Assembly (NCBI GenBank): GCA_023399095.1
Contig: JAEWQS010000077.1
Span: 11,107 to 75,106, forward strand
DNA length: 64,000 bases
Source: Bacillota bacterium
Lineage (GTDB): Bacteria > Bacillota > Clostridia > Christensenellales > SZUA-584
Direction of reading: 5' to 3'
Numbering within the stretch: position 1 is the first letter of the stretch; every line of letters starts with the position of its first letter. Positions 16,694-25,223 of this stretch are shown one piece after another. Below the pieces are notes generated by a model that was not told the DNA's origin, did not search any database, and worked only from the letters and a program-made list of their open reading frames with translations. Both the position numbers and the translations under genes were made by a program.

Positions 16694-16740
16694 CTCCGAT
16701 TCACATTTGAGTTTTGTTTACATTTTAAATTTGATCGGAG
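16694..16740 (+). promoter_or_regulatory. Inverted repeat covering the MFS ribosome binding site
   Basis: CTCCGAT (16694-16700) is the exact complement of ATCGGAG (16734-16740), which contains the Shine-Dalgarno GGAG of the MFS gene. Folding would block translation initiation. Confidence 0.5.
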
Positions 16741-16751
16741 AGTATTTAATA

Positions 16752-17930
16752 ATGAAAAAAACAATAGAACTCTTTTATTTGCACGGATTTTTCAGAGAAT
16801 TCGTTTTGCTTTACCCTGTTTATTTGCTGATGTTTGAATCAAGAGGATTATCCATATTTGAGATATCTTCACTTCTGATGATATGGAGTGTGCCCGTATT
16901 TCTTCTGGAGATTCCTTCAGGTGCGTTGGCAGACATGTGGAGCAGGAAAAATATGATCGTCCTTGGGACAGTGCTGAAGCTGGCCGGTTTTACAATCTGG
17001 CTGTTTGCGCACGATTTTGTTCTTTTCGCGATAGGCTTCATTTTATGGGGCGTGCAGGAGGCATTTTGCTCGGGAAGCACGGAGGCTTTGCTGTTTGACG
17101 TGCTTAAAGAGCATCAAATGGAGCAGGAATATGAAAAATACGCTGGGCGTTTTCGATTCTTCAGTGGAATCGCTATGGCCATGGCTATGGTTATTGGCGG
17201 ATTTGTTGCTGCGATAGGGTTCCATGTGGCTGCCATGCTATCTATGGTATCTATCGGGCTGTCGCTGCTCTTTGCACTGATGCTCAAGGATGTAAAAAAC
17301 CCAACCTTAGAAGAAAATTCATGGAAGCTTTATTTTCAGCAATTGAAGACAGGTTTTGTATTATCCAAAAAAAGCATTCGGCTCACCATGGCGTTGATGC
17401 TGTGTGCGTTAATCGCCGTGGTGCCTGGCGTATTAGAGGAATATGACCAGCTTTATGCGCAAAGAGTCGGATTGTCCTTTGGGATGGTCGGTGTGTGGAG
17501 CGCTTCGCGAACCGGGCTTGAGTCCTTGGGGTGTTGGTTTGCGCACAGAGCCAAAAGGATTTTCGGATCGGCAAGCGGCATCAGTATACTAACCGCTGTC
17601 GCGGGTGTACTGCTGTTTGTTTCGGGATATGTCAATTCGGTTTATATGCTCCCTGTATACGGGCTGTTTTATATGCTGACTTCCTGCGCTTATGTGCTCG
17701 CCGAAGGGCGGATACAGCGCCTGACAAACTCGGTGCAGCGGGCAACGGTGTTGTCCATAAATTCGCTGCTGGTCAATTTGTCCGGCTTTTTCATACTGCT
17801 TGGGTTTGGGGGCATCTGTGAATATTGGAGCATGCGAACTGGCTTTTTGACGATGGCTGTTCTTCTCGTACTTATGATATGCGCGCTGGTACTGGCACGC
17901 AAAGTCATTCGTAAAACGCAAAAAGAGTGA
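16752..17930 (+). CDS. MFS transporter, probable drug or metabolite exporter
   Basis: A 392-residue major facilitator with 12 hydrophobic segments. The loop 2-3 motif is present as PSGALADMWSRKNMI (motif A, G-x-L-A-D-x-x-x-R-K). The sequence FCSGSTEALLFD in helix 5 is typical of drug exporters of this group. The ATG at 16752 is used because GGAGAG at 16737-16742 is well spaced; upstream in-frame starts fall in the regulatory leader. Two layers of predicted RNA control in the 200-base leader suggest induction by a translation-inhibiting substrate. Confidence 0.88.
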   Translation: MKKTIELFYLHGFFREFVLLYPVYLLMFESRGLSIFEISSLLMIWSVPVFLLEIPSGALADMWSRKNMIVLGTVLKLAGFTIWLFAHDFVLFAIGFILWGVQEAFCSGSTEALLFDVLKEHQMEQEYEKYAGRFRFFSGIAMAMAMVIGGFVAAIGFHVAAMLSMVSIGLSLLFALMLKDVKNPTLEENSWKLYFQQLKTGFVLSKKSIRLTMALMLCALIAVVPGVLEEYDQLYAQRVGLSFGMVGVWSASRTGLESLGCWFAHRAKRIFGSASGISILTAVAGVLLFVSGYVNSVYMLPVYGLFYMLTSCAYVLAEGRIQRLTNSVQRATVLSINSLLVNLSGFFILLGFGGICEYWSMRTGFLTMAVLLVLMICALVLARKVIRKTQKE

Positions 17931-17950
17931 ATAACGCAAAAGCCAAATGG

Positions 17951-17979
17951 TTTACAGCTATGCTTAATCCCGCTATGAT
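17951..17979 (+). promoter_or_regulatory. Promoter of yjbQ
   Basis: TTTACA (17951-17956), a 17-base spacer and TATGAT (17974-17979). Confidence 0.6.
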
Positions 17980-18008
17980 AATAGTAATTAAAACAACGGA
18001 GGGGTAAT

Positions 18009-18425
18009 ATGAAAAGCTATCGCAAGGTACTGACGCTAAATATTCAAAAGCGGCGCCAGATGATCAATATCACGCCACAGGTGCAGGCGGCGCTGGCCGA
18101 GAGCGGCATTCGCGAAGGCCTTTGCCTCGTGAACGCCATGCATATCACCGCGAGCGTGTTCATAAACGACGACGAATCGGGTCTGCATGCGGATTTTGAA
18201 CGCTGGCTGGAACGTCTTGCGCCTGAAAAACCCTATGACCAATATGCGCACAACGGCTATGAAGACAACGCGGATGCGCACTTAAAGCGCACCGTGATGG
18301 GGCGTGAGGTGGTCGTAGCGGTGACGGAAGGCAAATTGGATTTTGGTCCTTGGGAGCAGATATTCTACGGAGAGTTCGACGGTATGCGCCAAAAGAAGCT
18401 GATGATTAAAATCATCGGCGAATAA
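18009..18425 (+). CDS. yjbQ: YjbQ / UPF0047 family protein
   Basis: A 138-residue single-domain protein with the family hallmarks NAMHITASVFINDDESGL, HNGYEDNADAHLKR and GPWEQIFYGEFDG. The conserved histidines in these motifs line a probable metal site. Members are annotated as secondary thiamine-phosphate synthases because they can rescue thiE mutants, but the physiological role is unsettled. It is preceded by GGAGGGG and its own promoter and followed by a terminator, so it is monocistronic. Confidence 0.9.
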   Translation: MKSYRKVLTLNIQKRRQMINITPQVQAALAESGIREGLCLVNAMHITASVFINDDESGLHADFERWLERLAPEKPYDQYAHNGYEDNADAHLKRTVMGREVVVAVTEGKLDFGPWEQIFYGEFDGMRQKKLMIKIIGE

Positions 18426-18441
18426 CGCTTGTTACGATAAG

Positions 18442-18473
18442 GAGACGGGACTGTGAAGTGACCTGTCTCTTTT
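18442..18473 (+). terminator. Rho-independent terminator of yjbQ
   Basis: GAGACGGG (18442-18449) pairs with CCTGTCTC (18462-18469) followed by TTTT. The 170 bases from here to the next gene show no other feature beyond a TATAAT at 18602-18607. Confidence 0.7.
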
Positions 18474-18645
18474 ATTGTGTTATTTTGTTATGGACTGCTC
18501 TCAATACAGTGCTCATTGCTGAAAATAGTCATATCCCGAGTAAGCGTAAGCTGCACAATGACAATACGAATTCCAGATTAAGCGTACATCATAAATGACG
18601 ATATAATTATAGAGTGCAATTATGATGACATGAAGGAGAACAACA

Positions 18646-20604
18646 ATGGTCAAGAGATTTTTGGCACTGATGCTGGTGCTCTGCATGATAATCGGACTTG
18701 TCGGCTGCGGTATTCAAACGGTAAAAACCGATGGAGAAGAACCAATTAAGCCGCAGCCAACATCAACGGTGGGCGAACAGCTAGGTGTGGAAGAGCAGGG
18801 AACTCAAGAACCGCAAACGACTGAAATTGACGAGCAGTATCATTGGGACTTAACTCCGATATATGAAGGAGCCGACGCGTTTGAACAGGCGCTTGAAGAG
18901 GTGGAACAAGGGGGAATACCCTCGCTATTGGGATTTAAAGGAAAAATTAATACTGATAAAAACATCCTTGATTTCATGAAGCAGAAAGATATTATTGAAC
19001 AGAGATTAAGGCGGCTAAATGTATATGTGTTGCTGCTTACTGAGCAGAATCAGGCGGACAATGGAGCGACCGCGATGATGCAGCGGTATGATAAAGTGAA
19101 CGAACAATTTTCAAAGGCCACGGCATTTTTTGCCCCGGAGCTGCTTGCCAACTCAAGTGATTTTTTAGACAGTCTACTCAAAGACCCGGGCATGGAGCCG
19201 TATGCTGAACAGATTAAGCGTCTGCGCAATAATGCAAGCCATGTGCTTCCCAATGAGACAGAAGTGCTGCTGCTTCCCATATCCAATGCGGCCAACGGAG
19301 CCAGCACACTGTTTTCAAAGCTGACATCGGCGGATATGGAATTTATCACGATAAAAGACCCGAACGGTCAGGATATCGTGATTGATGAACCAACCTATTA
19401 CACGATGGTATCCAGCAATCCTGATCGTGAGTTTCGTAAGCAGTGTTCAGAATCACTTTTAAAAGCATACGGGCAATACCGTAATACGCTCGCTCAGAAT
19501 ATGGACAATTTTGTACAGGCGACTGTAAGTTTGGCGCACAGCCATAATTATGTCACGGCTAAGGAAGCGTCAATGGCAACTTACACGGTACCCTCAGAGG
19601 TTTATGATAACCTCATTACAACGGTCAACAGCAACCTGGATACGGCTCATCGTTATTATGCGCTCCGAAAAGACCTGTTAGGCGTAGACAAACTATATTC
19701 GTCGGATATGCATTATCCGCCGGTAGAGGAATTTGAGGTTTCTTTTTCATATGAAGACGCGAAGGCGCTGATAGTTGAGGCGCTGGCGCCGCTGGGTAAA
19801 GACTATCAAAGCAATTTGCATAAAGCGTTCGACGAGCGTTGGATTGACGTTTATCCATCCGCAGGCAAGAGCGGCGGCGCGTTTTCAGCGGGTCTCAATG
19901 GTGTGCATCCCTATGTCTTAATGAATTACACAGATGACTATAACAGCATGTCAACGCTTGCGCATGAGCTTGGGCATGCGATGCACCAATACGACTCGGC
20001 ACTGAATCAGAAAAGCGATTTCAACAGTGACCCCACATCATTCACCAGCGAGGTGGCATCCACTACGAACGAGCTTCTTTTGGCCGATTACATGATCAAA
20101 CATGCCAAAAGCGACGAGGAAAAGCTGTACTATCTGTTTTCAGAGCTATCCACATTGAACAACACATTTTTCACGCAAACTATGTTTTCTGAATTCGAAG
20201 ATTCTATGTTCAAAGTTGTAGAAAATGGAGGGTCTCTTAACGCAGATGTGCTGGAGAACCTTTGGATAGAAGTTCTCAAGAAATATGATGGACCGGATGT
20301 GGAATTGACAGAAAGCGCCCGATATGGTTGGTCAAGAATTCCGCATTTTTATTACGATTACTATGTCTACCAATATGCCACGTCCATCGCGGCTGCCTGC
20401 AACGTCACTGAGCGCATTGAAAGCGGTGATGAGGGGGCCACTGAGGCTTATCTGGAATTTTTGCAGTCGGGAGACAGCGGTGACGGGGTGTCGCTGATAC
20501 AAGTGACGGGCGTGGATATCATGTCTCCTGCATTCGCTGATGCTTTGATTCAGCGTTACAACGGCTTGATTGACCAGATTGAGGAGTTGACAAACGCGGA
20601 TTAG
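18646..20604 (+). CDS. Lipoprotein oligoendopeptidase F-type M3 metallopeptidase
   Basis: A 652-residue M3 peptidase. The zinc-binding HELGH is at residues 440-444 with a downstream TSEVASTTNELLL providing the third ligand. Unlike cytosolic PepF, it begins with a lipoprotein signal (lipobox LVGC, Cys21) and a short acidic linker, so it should be anchored outside the membrane and trim extracellular oligopeptides. The PepF N-terminal region begins near YHWDLTPIYEG (about 65). It is a single gene with a GGAG-type site before ATG 18646. Confidence 0.92.
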   Translation: MVKRFLALMLVLCMIIGLVGCGIQTVKTDGEEPIKPQPTSTVGEQLGVEEQGTQEPQTTEIDEQYHWDLTPIYEGADAFEQALEEVEQGGIPSLLGFKGKINTDKNILDFMKQKDIIEQRLRRLNVYVLLLTEQNQADNGATAMMQRYDKVNEQFSKATAFFAPELLANSSDFLDSLLKDPGMEPYAEQIKRLRNNASHVLPNETEVLLLPISNAANGASTLFSKLTSADMEFITIKDPNGQDIVIDEPTYYTMVSSNPDREFRKQCSESLLKAYGQYRNTLAQNMDNFVQATVSLAHSHNYVTAKEASMATYTVPSEVYDNLITTVNSNLDTAHRYYALRKDLLGVDKLYSSDMHYPPVEEFEVSFSYEDAKALIVEALAPLGKDYQSNLHKAFDERWIDVYPSAGKSGGAFSAGLNGVHPYVLMNYTDDYNSMSTLAHELGHAMHQYDSALNQKSDFNSDPTSFTSEVASTTNELLLADYMIKHAKSDEEKLYYLFSELSTLNNTFFTQTMFSEFEDSMFKVVENGGSLNADVLENLWIEVLKKYDGPDVELTESARYGWSRIPHFYYDYYVYQYATSIAAACNVTERIESGDEGATEAYLEFLQSGDSGDGVSLIQVTGVDIMSPAFADALIQRYNGLIDQIEELTNAD

Positions 20605-20630
20605 TTAGTAAACCGGCAAGCGGGATTGGA

Positions 20631-20692
20631 GTAAATCATAGACCGTCTTGCCCACGAATTATATTTCTAGACTTTTTTGACACACTTGGGGC
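20631..20692. repeat. Dispersed intergenic repeat, copy A
   Basis: A stretch of about 60 bases starting GTAAATCATAG and containing CCGTCTTGCCCAC and ATTATATTT is repeated with a few changes at 62647-62706. It lies between the peptidase gene and the blaI promoter. Confidence 0.7.
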
Positions 20693-20732
20693 GGCGTCTA
20701 AAATGATGCTGCCCTCTCTTTACATAAAAGAG

Positions 20733-20767
20733 TTGACAAACGGGGAATGAGTTACTACAATGGTAGT
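20733..20767 (+). promoter_or_regulatory. Promoter and BlaI-type operator
   Basis: TTGACA (20733-20738), a 17-base spacer and TACAAT (20756-20761). The inverted repeat ACTAC-AATG-GTAGT at 20754-20767 overlaps the -10, as expected for autoregulation by a BlaI/MecI-family repressor. Confidence 0.65.
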
Positions 20768-20831
20768 TGTAATGTTGTTTTAGTAGTTTATGTTGAGGCA
20801 TAAGGGAGATTAAATGGAGGGAGATGCTTTT

Positions 20832-21212
20832 ATGACAACACTGACGAAACCGGAATGGGCGGTTATGTCGGCACTTTGGGAGAAGTCGCCGCTGACGATG
20901 TCGGGGATCATCGCAGCGATGGGAGACAAGATGGACTGGAAGTACAACACGTATGCGACATATGTGAAGCGCCTTTGCACAAAGGGATTCATCGCCTATA
21001 ACGTTCTGGGACGAGATAATTTTTATTATCCGGCCGTCCAGAAGGATGAATGCATTGTGGCTGAGAGCAAGAGCCTGATAGAAAAAATGAGCGAACGCTC
21101 GGCCAAGGCCTTGCTTGTCTGTATGCTTAAAGATGTAAAACTGACCGAAAAAGACTGTGATGAGCTTTCGAAACTCATCGAACAACTAAGGGATCAAAAA
21201 GAGAATTCATAA
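20832..21212 (+). CDS. BlaI/MecI/CopY-family transcriptional repressor
   Basis: A 126-residue winged-helix repressor that begins TLTKPEWAVMSALWEKSPLT, the standard family start, with the recognition helix region NTYATYVKRLCTKGFI and a C-terminal dimerisation segment. ATG 20832 is chosen because GGAGGGAG lies eight bases upstream and the family pattern starts there; an in-frame ATG at 20814 would overlap that site. No BlaR1-type sensor protease or beta-lactamase gene is adjacent. The likely targets are its own promoter and perhaps the VanW gene 165 bases downstream. Confidence 0.88.
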   Translation: MTTLTKPEWAVMSALWEKSPLTMSGIIAAMGDKMDWKYNTYATYVKRLCTKGFIAYNVLGRDNFYYPAVQKDECIVAESKSLIEKMSERSAKALLVCMLKDVKLTEKDCDELSKLIEQLRDQKENS

Positions 21213-21255
21213 TATTCCGGCACTTGCCATAGAAGCCATACCGTCTGTTTGCGCA

Positions 21256-21274
21256 CCATATATATTTTATATGG
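21256..21274. promoter_or_regulatory. AT-rich perfect inverted repeat upstream of vanW-like gene
   Basis: CCATATA (21256-21262) and TATATGG (21268-21274) flank a 5-base centre. It may be an operator or a hairpin; no T-run follows. Confidence 0.3.
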
Positions 21275-21376
21275 ATGCTGTATTTCATATACCAAAAAAA
21301 TAGAAAGAATAACGATTCACTTGGATTAAAAGAATGCATTTTTGGATATGAATCACTAGACGGAGGGTGAACAAGA

Positions 21377-22900
21377 ATGTTGAAAAAAACATACAAACGA
21401 CGCAGGACAATATGGCTGGCAGGCGTTTTGGTGGTGTTGGTGGCTTTGGCTGCTGTCAGTGCGGTCATGTTTTCTCGCACAACGCTGACAGCACAGCAAT
21501 GGGAAGAGATATATGAAGAAGGGACATACCATGCCGGAATCCGAATAGATGGCATCGACGTGGGCGGCATGACAATGGCGCAGGCCGAACAAGCTGTGAG
21601 GCAGAATATGCAGCAACGATTGGACGACGTGTACGTGACGATCGATAATGACGGACAGCAGTATGTGCTGACTAAAGAAGACTTTGAAACGGCAGACAAC
21701 GTTGACGATGTGCTCAAAGAAGCGCTTCAGGTCGCGCGGGAGGGCAGCCGTGCGGAAATAAACCATAAGCTTGGCGAGATTCAGAAGAACGGCCTCGATT
21801 TTACGACTGATTATACGGTGAACACGCAGCCTGCCAAACAGCGGATATCTCAAATAGCAGCTCAGATCGACGTGCCCGCACTGGACGCGATGGTGCAGAT
21901 AAACAAGGAAGACCGCGACAATCGTTTCAACTATACAGACGAAAAGAGCGGCTATATGGTGGATCAGGTTGCGCTGTACAAAACGGTTGAAGAACAGGTG
22001 AGAACCCGAGAATACGGTACGGTTGAGGTGCCTATTGTCGAGGTTCCTGCGGCGGTGACCAAAACTGAATTGGAGCAGAACACCGTTAAGCGTGCAACTG
22101 CAAGTACGTCGTTCGGACACAGCCCATATAACAGAGATTCACGCGTGAACAATATCAAAAAGGCCGTGGGCTTGATAAACGGCTATACACTCGCGCCCGG
22201 TGAGGGCTTTTCCACGAATACTGTGCTTGGCCCGCGTACCTACGAGCTGGGCTGGGAGCCCGCTCCTGCGGTGGTGCGCGGCGGAAGCGAGGATCAGGCC
22301 GGGGGCGGCGTGTGCCAGGTATCCACAACGATGTATAACGCGGTGCTTAAGGCAGATCTGGAAATCGTGCATCGACAGGGGCATTCCATCAAGCTCGGTT
22401 ACGTGGATGGCGGCCTCGATGCCACGATCAATACCGGCTCGATCGATTTTATATATAAGAACAACACAGATCATGACATCTATATCTTCTGTTGGGTCAG
22501 CAGCGGGAAGCAGACGGTCAACTTTGAAATCTACGGTGCGCCGTTTCCCGAAGAGTATGATGAAATTCGCTTAGGCTCGGAACACTTGGAAACCTTGCAG
22601 CCGGACGGTGAGATGCTGGTCACATTGGACAATTCCAAAGCGCCAGGCTATGAGGAGGAAGTGATCAAGCGCCGCGAGGGCTATATTTTCGCGTCTTATA
22701 AGCTCTACTATAAGAATGGAGAAGAAGTCAAAGAACGGGAGCTGATCGATAAAACCAAGTATAAGGCATACGCAGGTGAAAAGATCGTCGGACCGCCTGT
22801 GCCAGAGGTGCCTGCCGAGATGCAGCCTCTGCCTGAGACGTTGCCCGGTGATGCGGAGGCTCAAAACACGCAGCCTCTGTCTGAAGTGCTTCCGGGGTAA
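21377..22900 (+). CDS. VanW-family exported protein with G5 domain
   Basis: A 507-residue envelope protein. A basic N-terminus and one membrane helix (about 12-32) precede a YoaR-like putative peptidoglycan-binding domain (about 50-190). The VanW domain spans about 245-385 (GEGFSTNTVLGPRT, GGGVCQVSTTMYNA with a conserved Cys). A G5-like region (about 400-470) and a Pro-rich tail ending in two PLxExLPG copies follow. VanW proteins accompany some vancomycin clusters but most, like this one, are stand-alone cell-wall proteins of unknown activity. No van ligase genes are nearby. Confidence 0.9.
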   Translation: MLKKTYKRRRTIWLAGVLVVLVALAAVSAVMFSRTTLTAQQWEEIYEEGTYHAGIRIDGIDVGGMTMAQAEQAVRQNMQQRLDDVYVTIDNDGQQYVLTKEDFETADNVDDVLKEALQVAREGSRAEINHKLGEIQKNGLDFTTDYTVNTQPAKQRISQIAAQIDVPALDAMVQINKEDRDNRFNYTDEKSGYMVDQVALYKTVEEQVRTREYGTVEVPIVEVPAAVTKTELEQNTVKRATASTSFGHSPYNRDSRVNNIKKAVGLINGYTLAPGEGFSTNTVLGPRTYELGWEPAPAVVRGGSEDQAGGGVCQVSTTMYNAVLKADLEIVHRQGHSIKLGYVDGGLDATINTGSIDFIYKNNTDHDIYIFCWVSSGKQTVNFEIYGAPFPEEYDEIRLGSEHLETLQPDGEMLVTLDNSKAPGYEEEVIKRREGYIFASYKLYYKNGEEVKERELIDKTKYKAYAGEKIVGPPVPEVPAEMQPLPETLPGDAEAQNTQPLSEVLPG

Positions 22901-22966
22901 TGCAGCACGAAACTCTCAGCAGCTCGGATAAATTGTAAGTTATGTGCTTAATTTGGTTAAAATGCA

Positions 22967-22995
22967 TTGAAAATGCCCGTCCTTTGGGATATAAT
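22967..22995 (+). promoter_or_regulatory. Promoter of the phosphofructokinase gene
   Basis: TTGAAA (22967-22972), a 17-base spacer and a perfect TATAAT (22990-22995). Confidence 0.75.
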
Positions 22996-23039
22996 TTTTG
23001 CTAAAGTTCTTATTTTAACGAAGAGGAGACGTAATTAGA

Positions 23040-24281
23040 ATGGGAGTATTAAAAGGGGCATGTATCTTTGGACAATCCGGCGGGCCCACGTCGGTAATCA
23101 ACGCAAGCGCGGCAGGCGTATTTCTTCAGGCACTTGAGGAAGACTGCATCACAAAGGTTTATGGTGCGGCTCACGGTATCAAAGGCGTTCTGGATGAAAA
23201 GCTGATCGATATGGGGCAGGAAGATAAAAAAGAGCTTGAGCTCATGAAGACCACGCCGTCGTCGGCGCTGGGGTCAGTACGCTATAAGCTCGCTGATGCT
23301 GATGTGGACGACACCGATTATAAAAGAATGCTGGAAGTTTTCAAGAAATATGACGTTCGGTATTTCTTCTATAACGGCGGCAACGACTCGATGGACACAT
23401 GCAACAAGATCAGCAAATACATGCAAAAGTCCGGCTATGAAATGCGCGTGATGGGCGTGCCCAAGACGATCGATAACGACCTGTGGGCTACTGACCATTG
23501 CCCGGGCTATGGCAGCGCCGCTAAATATATCGCGACCTCCACGATGGAAGTCTACCTCGATGCGCGCGTTTACGACACGGGCATGATCACGATTCTTGAG
23601 GTGATGGGAAGAAACGCGGGCTGGCTCACAGCCGCAACCGCGCTTGCGTCCTATAAGGGACTTGGCCCCGACCTTATTTATCTGCCGGAAAAGGATTTCG
23701 ACATGGATCAGTTCATTGCGAGCGTCAAGGACATCTATGCGAAGAACAAAAAGGTCATCGTCGCGGTATCCGAAGGCATCAAGGACAAAGACGGCCGTTA
23801 CATCAGCGAATACGGCAGCGATCTTACAAAGACCAAGGATTCGTTCGGTCATGCGCAGCTTGGTGGCCTTGCGAATACGCTAGCCAATTACTGCAAGGAG
23901 GCCACTGGTGCGAAGGTGCGCGGCATCGAATTCAGCCTGTTGCAGCGCTGCGCGGCTCACTCGGGTTCGCTTACAGATATCAACGAATCGTTCGCGGCTG
24001 GTCAGGCGGCTGTGAAAGCCGCTGCCGAAGGCATGACGGATCACATGGTGGCGTTCGAGCGTGAGCCGGGCAAGGAATACAAATGCAACATGAAGCTTAT
24101 CAATCTCACAGAAGTGGCCAACAAGGAAAAGAAAATTCCCGATGAATGGATTCTGCCGGACGGCAAGGGCCTCACGCAGGACTTCGTCGACTATGCGCTG
24201 CCGCTGATTCAGGGCGAGACAACGCTGCCCAAGGAAGACAGCCTGCCGCGTTTTGCGAAGCTTAAGAAGGTTTTTGTATAA
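23040..24281 (+). CDS. Phosphofructokinase, probably pyrophosphate-dependent
   Basis: A 413-residue PFK-family enzyme catalysing phosphorylation of fructose 6-phosphate. PPi dependence is inferred from two positions: GGNDS at 113-117, with Asp where ATP enzymes have Gly (GGDGS), and PKTIDND at 141-147, with Lys where ATP enzymes usually have Gly. The Asn replacing the first Asp of GGDD is unusual and may define a subgroup. The gene has its own promoter, a GAGGAG site and a bidirectional terminator, so it is monocistronic. A reversible PPi enzyme would fit an energy-limited anaerobe. Confidence 0.88.
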   Translation: MGVLKGACIFGQSGGPTSVINASAAGVFLQALEEDCITKVYGAAHGIKGVLDEKLIDMGQEDKKELELMKTTPSSALGSVRYKLADADVDDTDYKRMLEVFKKYDVRYFFYNGGNDSMDTCNKISKYMQKSGYEMRVMGVPKTIDNDLWATDHCPGYGSAAKYIATSTMEVYLDARVYDTGMITILEVMGRNAGWLTAATALASYKGLGPDLIYLPEKDFDMDQFIASVKDIYAKNKKVIVAVSEGIKDKDGRYISEYGSDLTKTKDSFGHAQLGGLANTLANYCKEATGAKVRGIEFSLLQRCAAHSGSLTDINESFAAGQAAVKAAAEGMTDHMVAFEREPGKEYKCNMKLINLTEVANKEKKIPDEWILPDGKGLTQDFVDYALPLIQGETTLPKEDSLPRFAKLKKVFV

Positions 24282-24303
24282 CAATACATTTGCGCAACGT
24301 ATC

Positions 24304-24328
24304 AAAAGGAGCCCATGGGGCTCCTTTT
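24304..24328. terminator. Bidirectional terminator between pfk and dtxR-like gene
   Basis: AAAAGGAGCCC (24304-24314) and GGGCTCCTTTT (24318-24328) form a perfect 11-bp stem with A and T tails, serving the convergent genes on both sides. Confidence 0.9.
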
Positions 24329-24338
24329 AGCATTGCTT

Positions 24339-24815
24339 TTATTTGTCGAGGTTGGCACTGACAAAAGCGCTGAGACGCCTTGCGAATTCGGGATAGGACT
24401 CAAAGAATCGATTGAATATATCCATATGCTTTTGCGTATTGGCACTGATATTATGCTCGATCAGTTCGGTTTCTTTAAGCAAGTTCTCTTCAATGCCGAG
24501 CGTTCTTAAGAATTTCTCAATTAAGTTGTGACGTTTCAATAAAAAAGCCCCCAGATCTTTTCCGGTCTCCGTCAATTCAATGATGCCGTATTTTTTGTAT
24601 TTAATAAGGCCATATTCGCCCAGCTTTTGCACCATTTTGGTGGCAGAAGATGCCCTGACGTTGAGGTTTTCCGCAAGTTCGTTAATACGAAGGTAACCCT
24701 GTTCTTCGCAGCTTCGAAAAACCATCTCAAGATAATCCTCCATAGCCGGTGTCAGCGTCATGTTATTTTGGCGAAGAAGCTGATACCCCCTCACAGTGTG
24801 AAACTCGTTATCCAT
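24339..24815 (-). CDS. DtxR/MntR-family metal-dependent regulator
   Basis: A 158-residue regulator with a winged helix (residues about 22-85, LRINELAENLNVRASSATKMVQKL) and a DtxR-type dimerisation domain with the potential metal ligands expected around ERHNLIEKFL (here KRHNLIEKFLR) and ETELIEHNIS. There is no SH3-like third domain, so it resembles MntR in length. It is divergent from feoAB with a 145-base shared upstream region, so it probably represses iron uptake when Fe(II) or Mn(II) is plentiful. Confidence 0.88.
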   Translation of the reverse strand: MDNEFHTVRGYQLLRQNNMTLTPAMEDYLEMVFRSCEEQGYLRINELAENLNVRASSATKMVQKLGEYGLIKYKKYGIIELTETGKDLGAFLLKRHNLIEKFLRTLGIEENLLKETELIEHNISANTQKHMDIFNRFFESYPEFARRLSAFVSANLDK

Positions 24816-24865
24816 GTTTTCTTATCCCATCATATTCATTCAATGATACTTCTTCATCGTTTCAT

Positions 24866-24938
24866 TATATTCGTCACACTCCAAAAATATCTGAATATAG
24901 TGTAGAGAAAAAAACTTTCTCGCGGCTAAAACGAGAAA
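24866..24938. promoter_or_regulatory. Inverted repeats in the dtxR-feoA divergent region
   Basis: TATATTC (24866-24872) and GAATATA (24893-24899) are a perfect 7-base inverted repeat, and TTTCTCG (24916-24922) and CGAGAAA (24932-24938) another. Either could be the regulator's operator; no site matching the classical DtxR consensus was found. Confidence 0.3.
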
Positions 24939-24960
24939 ACATTGAAAACAGGAGGACATT

Positions 24961-25200
24961 ATGTCTCAGGAATATATACCGCTCAATGAGCTGCCAATTG
25001 GACATAAGGCAAAGGTGAAAATGCTCACTTCGGATGGCACGTCACGCAGGCGCATGCTTGATCTTGGCCTTATCATTGATACCGTGGTGGAGGCGTTGCT
25101 CAAAAGCCCCGCGGGAGACCCTGTGGCGTATCACATTCGCGGCGCGGTGATTGCGCTACGCAGTGAAGAAGCAGGCAAAATTCTGGTTCAGGCCAATTAA
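24961..25200 (+). CDS. feoA: Ferrous iron transport accessory protein FeoA
   Basis: A 79-residue SH3-like FeoA with the family pattern LNELPIGHKAKVKML, RRRMLDLGLIIDT and a C-terminal IALRSEEAGKILV. FeoA binds or regulates the FeoB permease at the inner face of the membrane. GGAGG is five bases before the ATG. feoB follows 23 bases after the stop codon. Confidence 0.93.
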   Translation: MSQEYIPLNELPIGHKAKVKMLTSDGTSRRRMLDLGLIIDTVVEALLKSPAGDPVAYHIRGAVIALRSEEAGKILVQAN

Positions 25201-25223
25201 ACGATAGATTGGAGGTTCTGAAT

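Noticed and set aside
20832..22900. Beta-lactam or vancomycin resistance locus (BlaI plus VanW)
   Set aside because: No BlaR1, beta-lactamase, mecA or vanHAX-type gene is nearby; both families are common outside resistance clusters.
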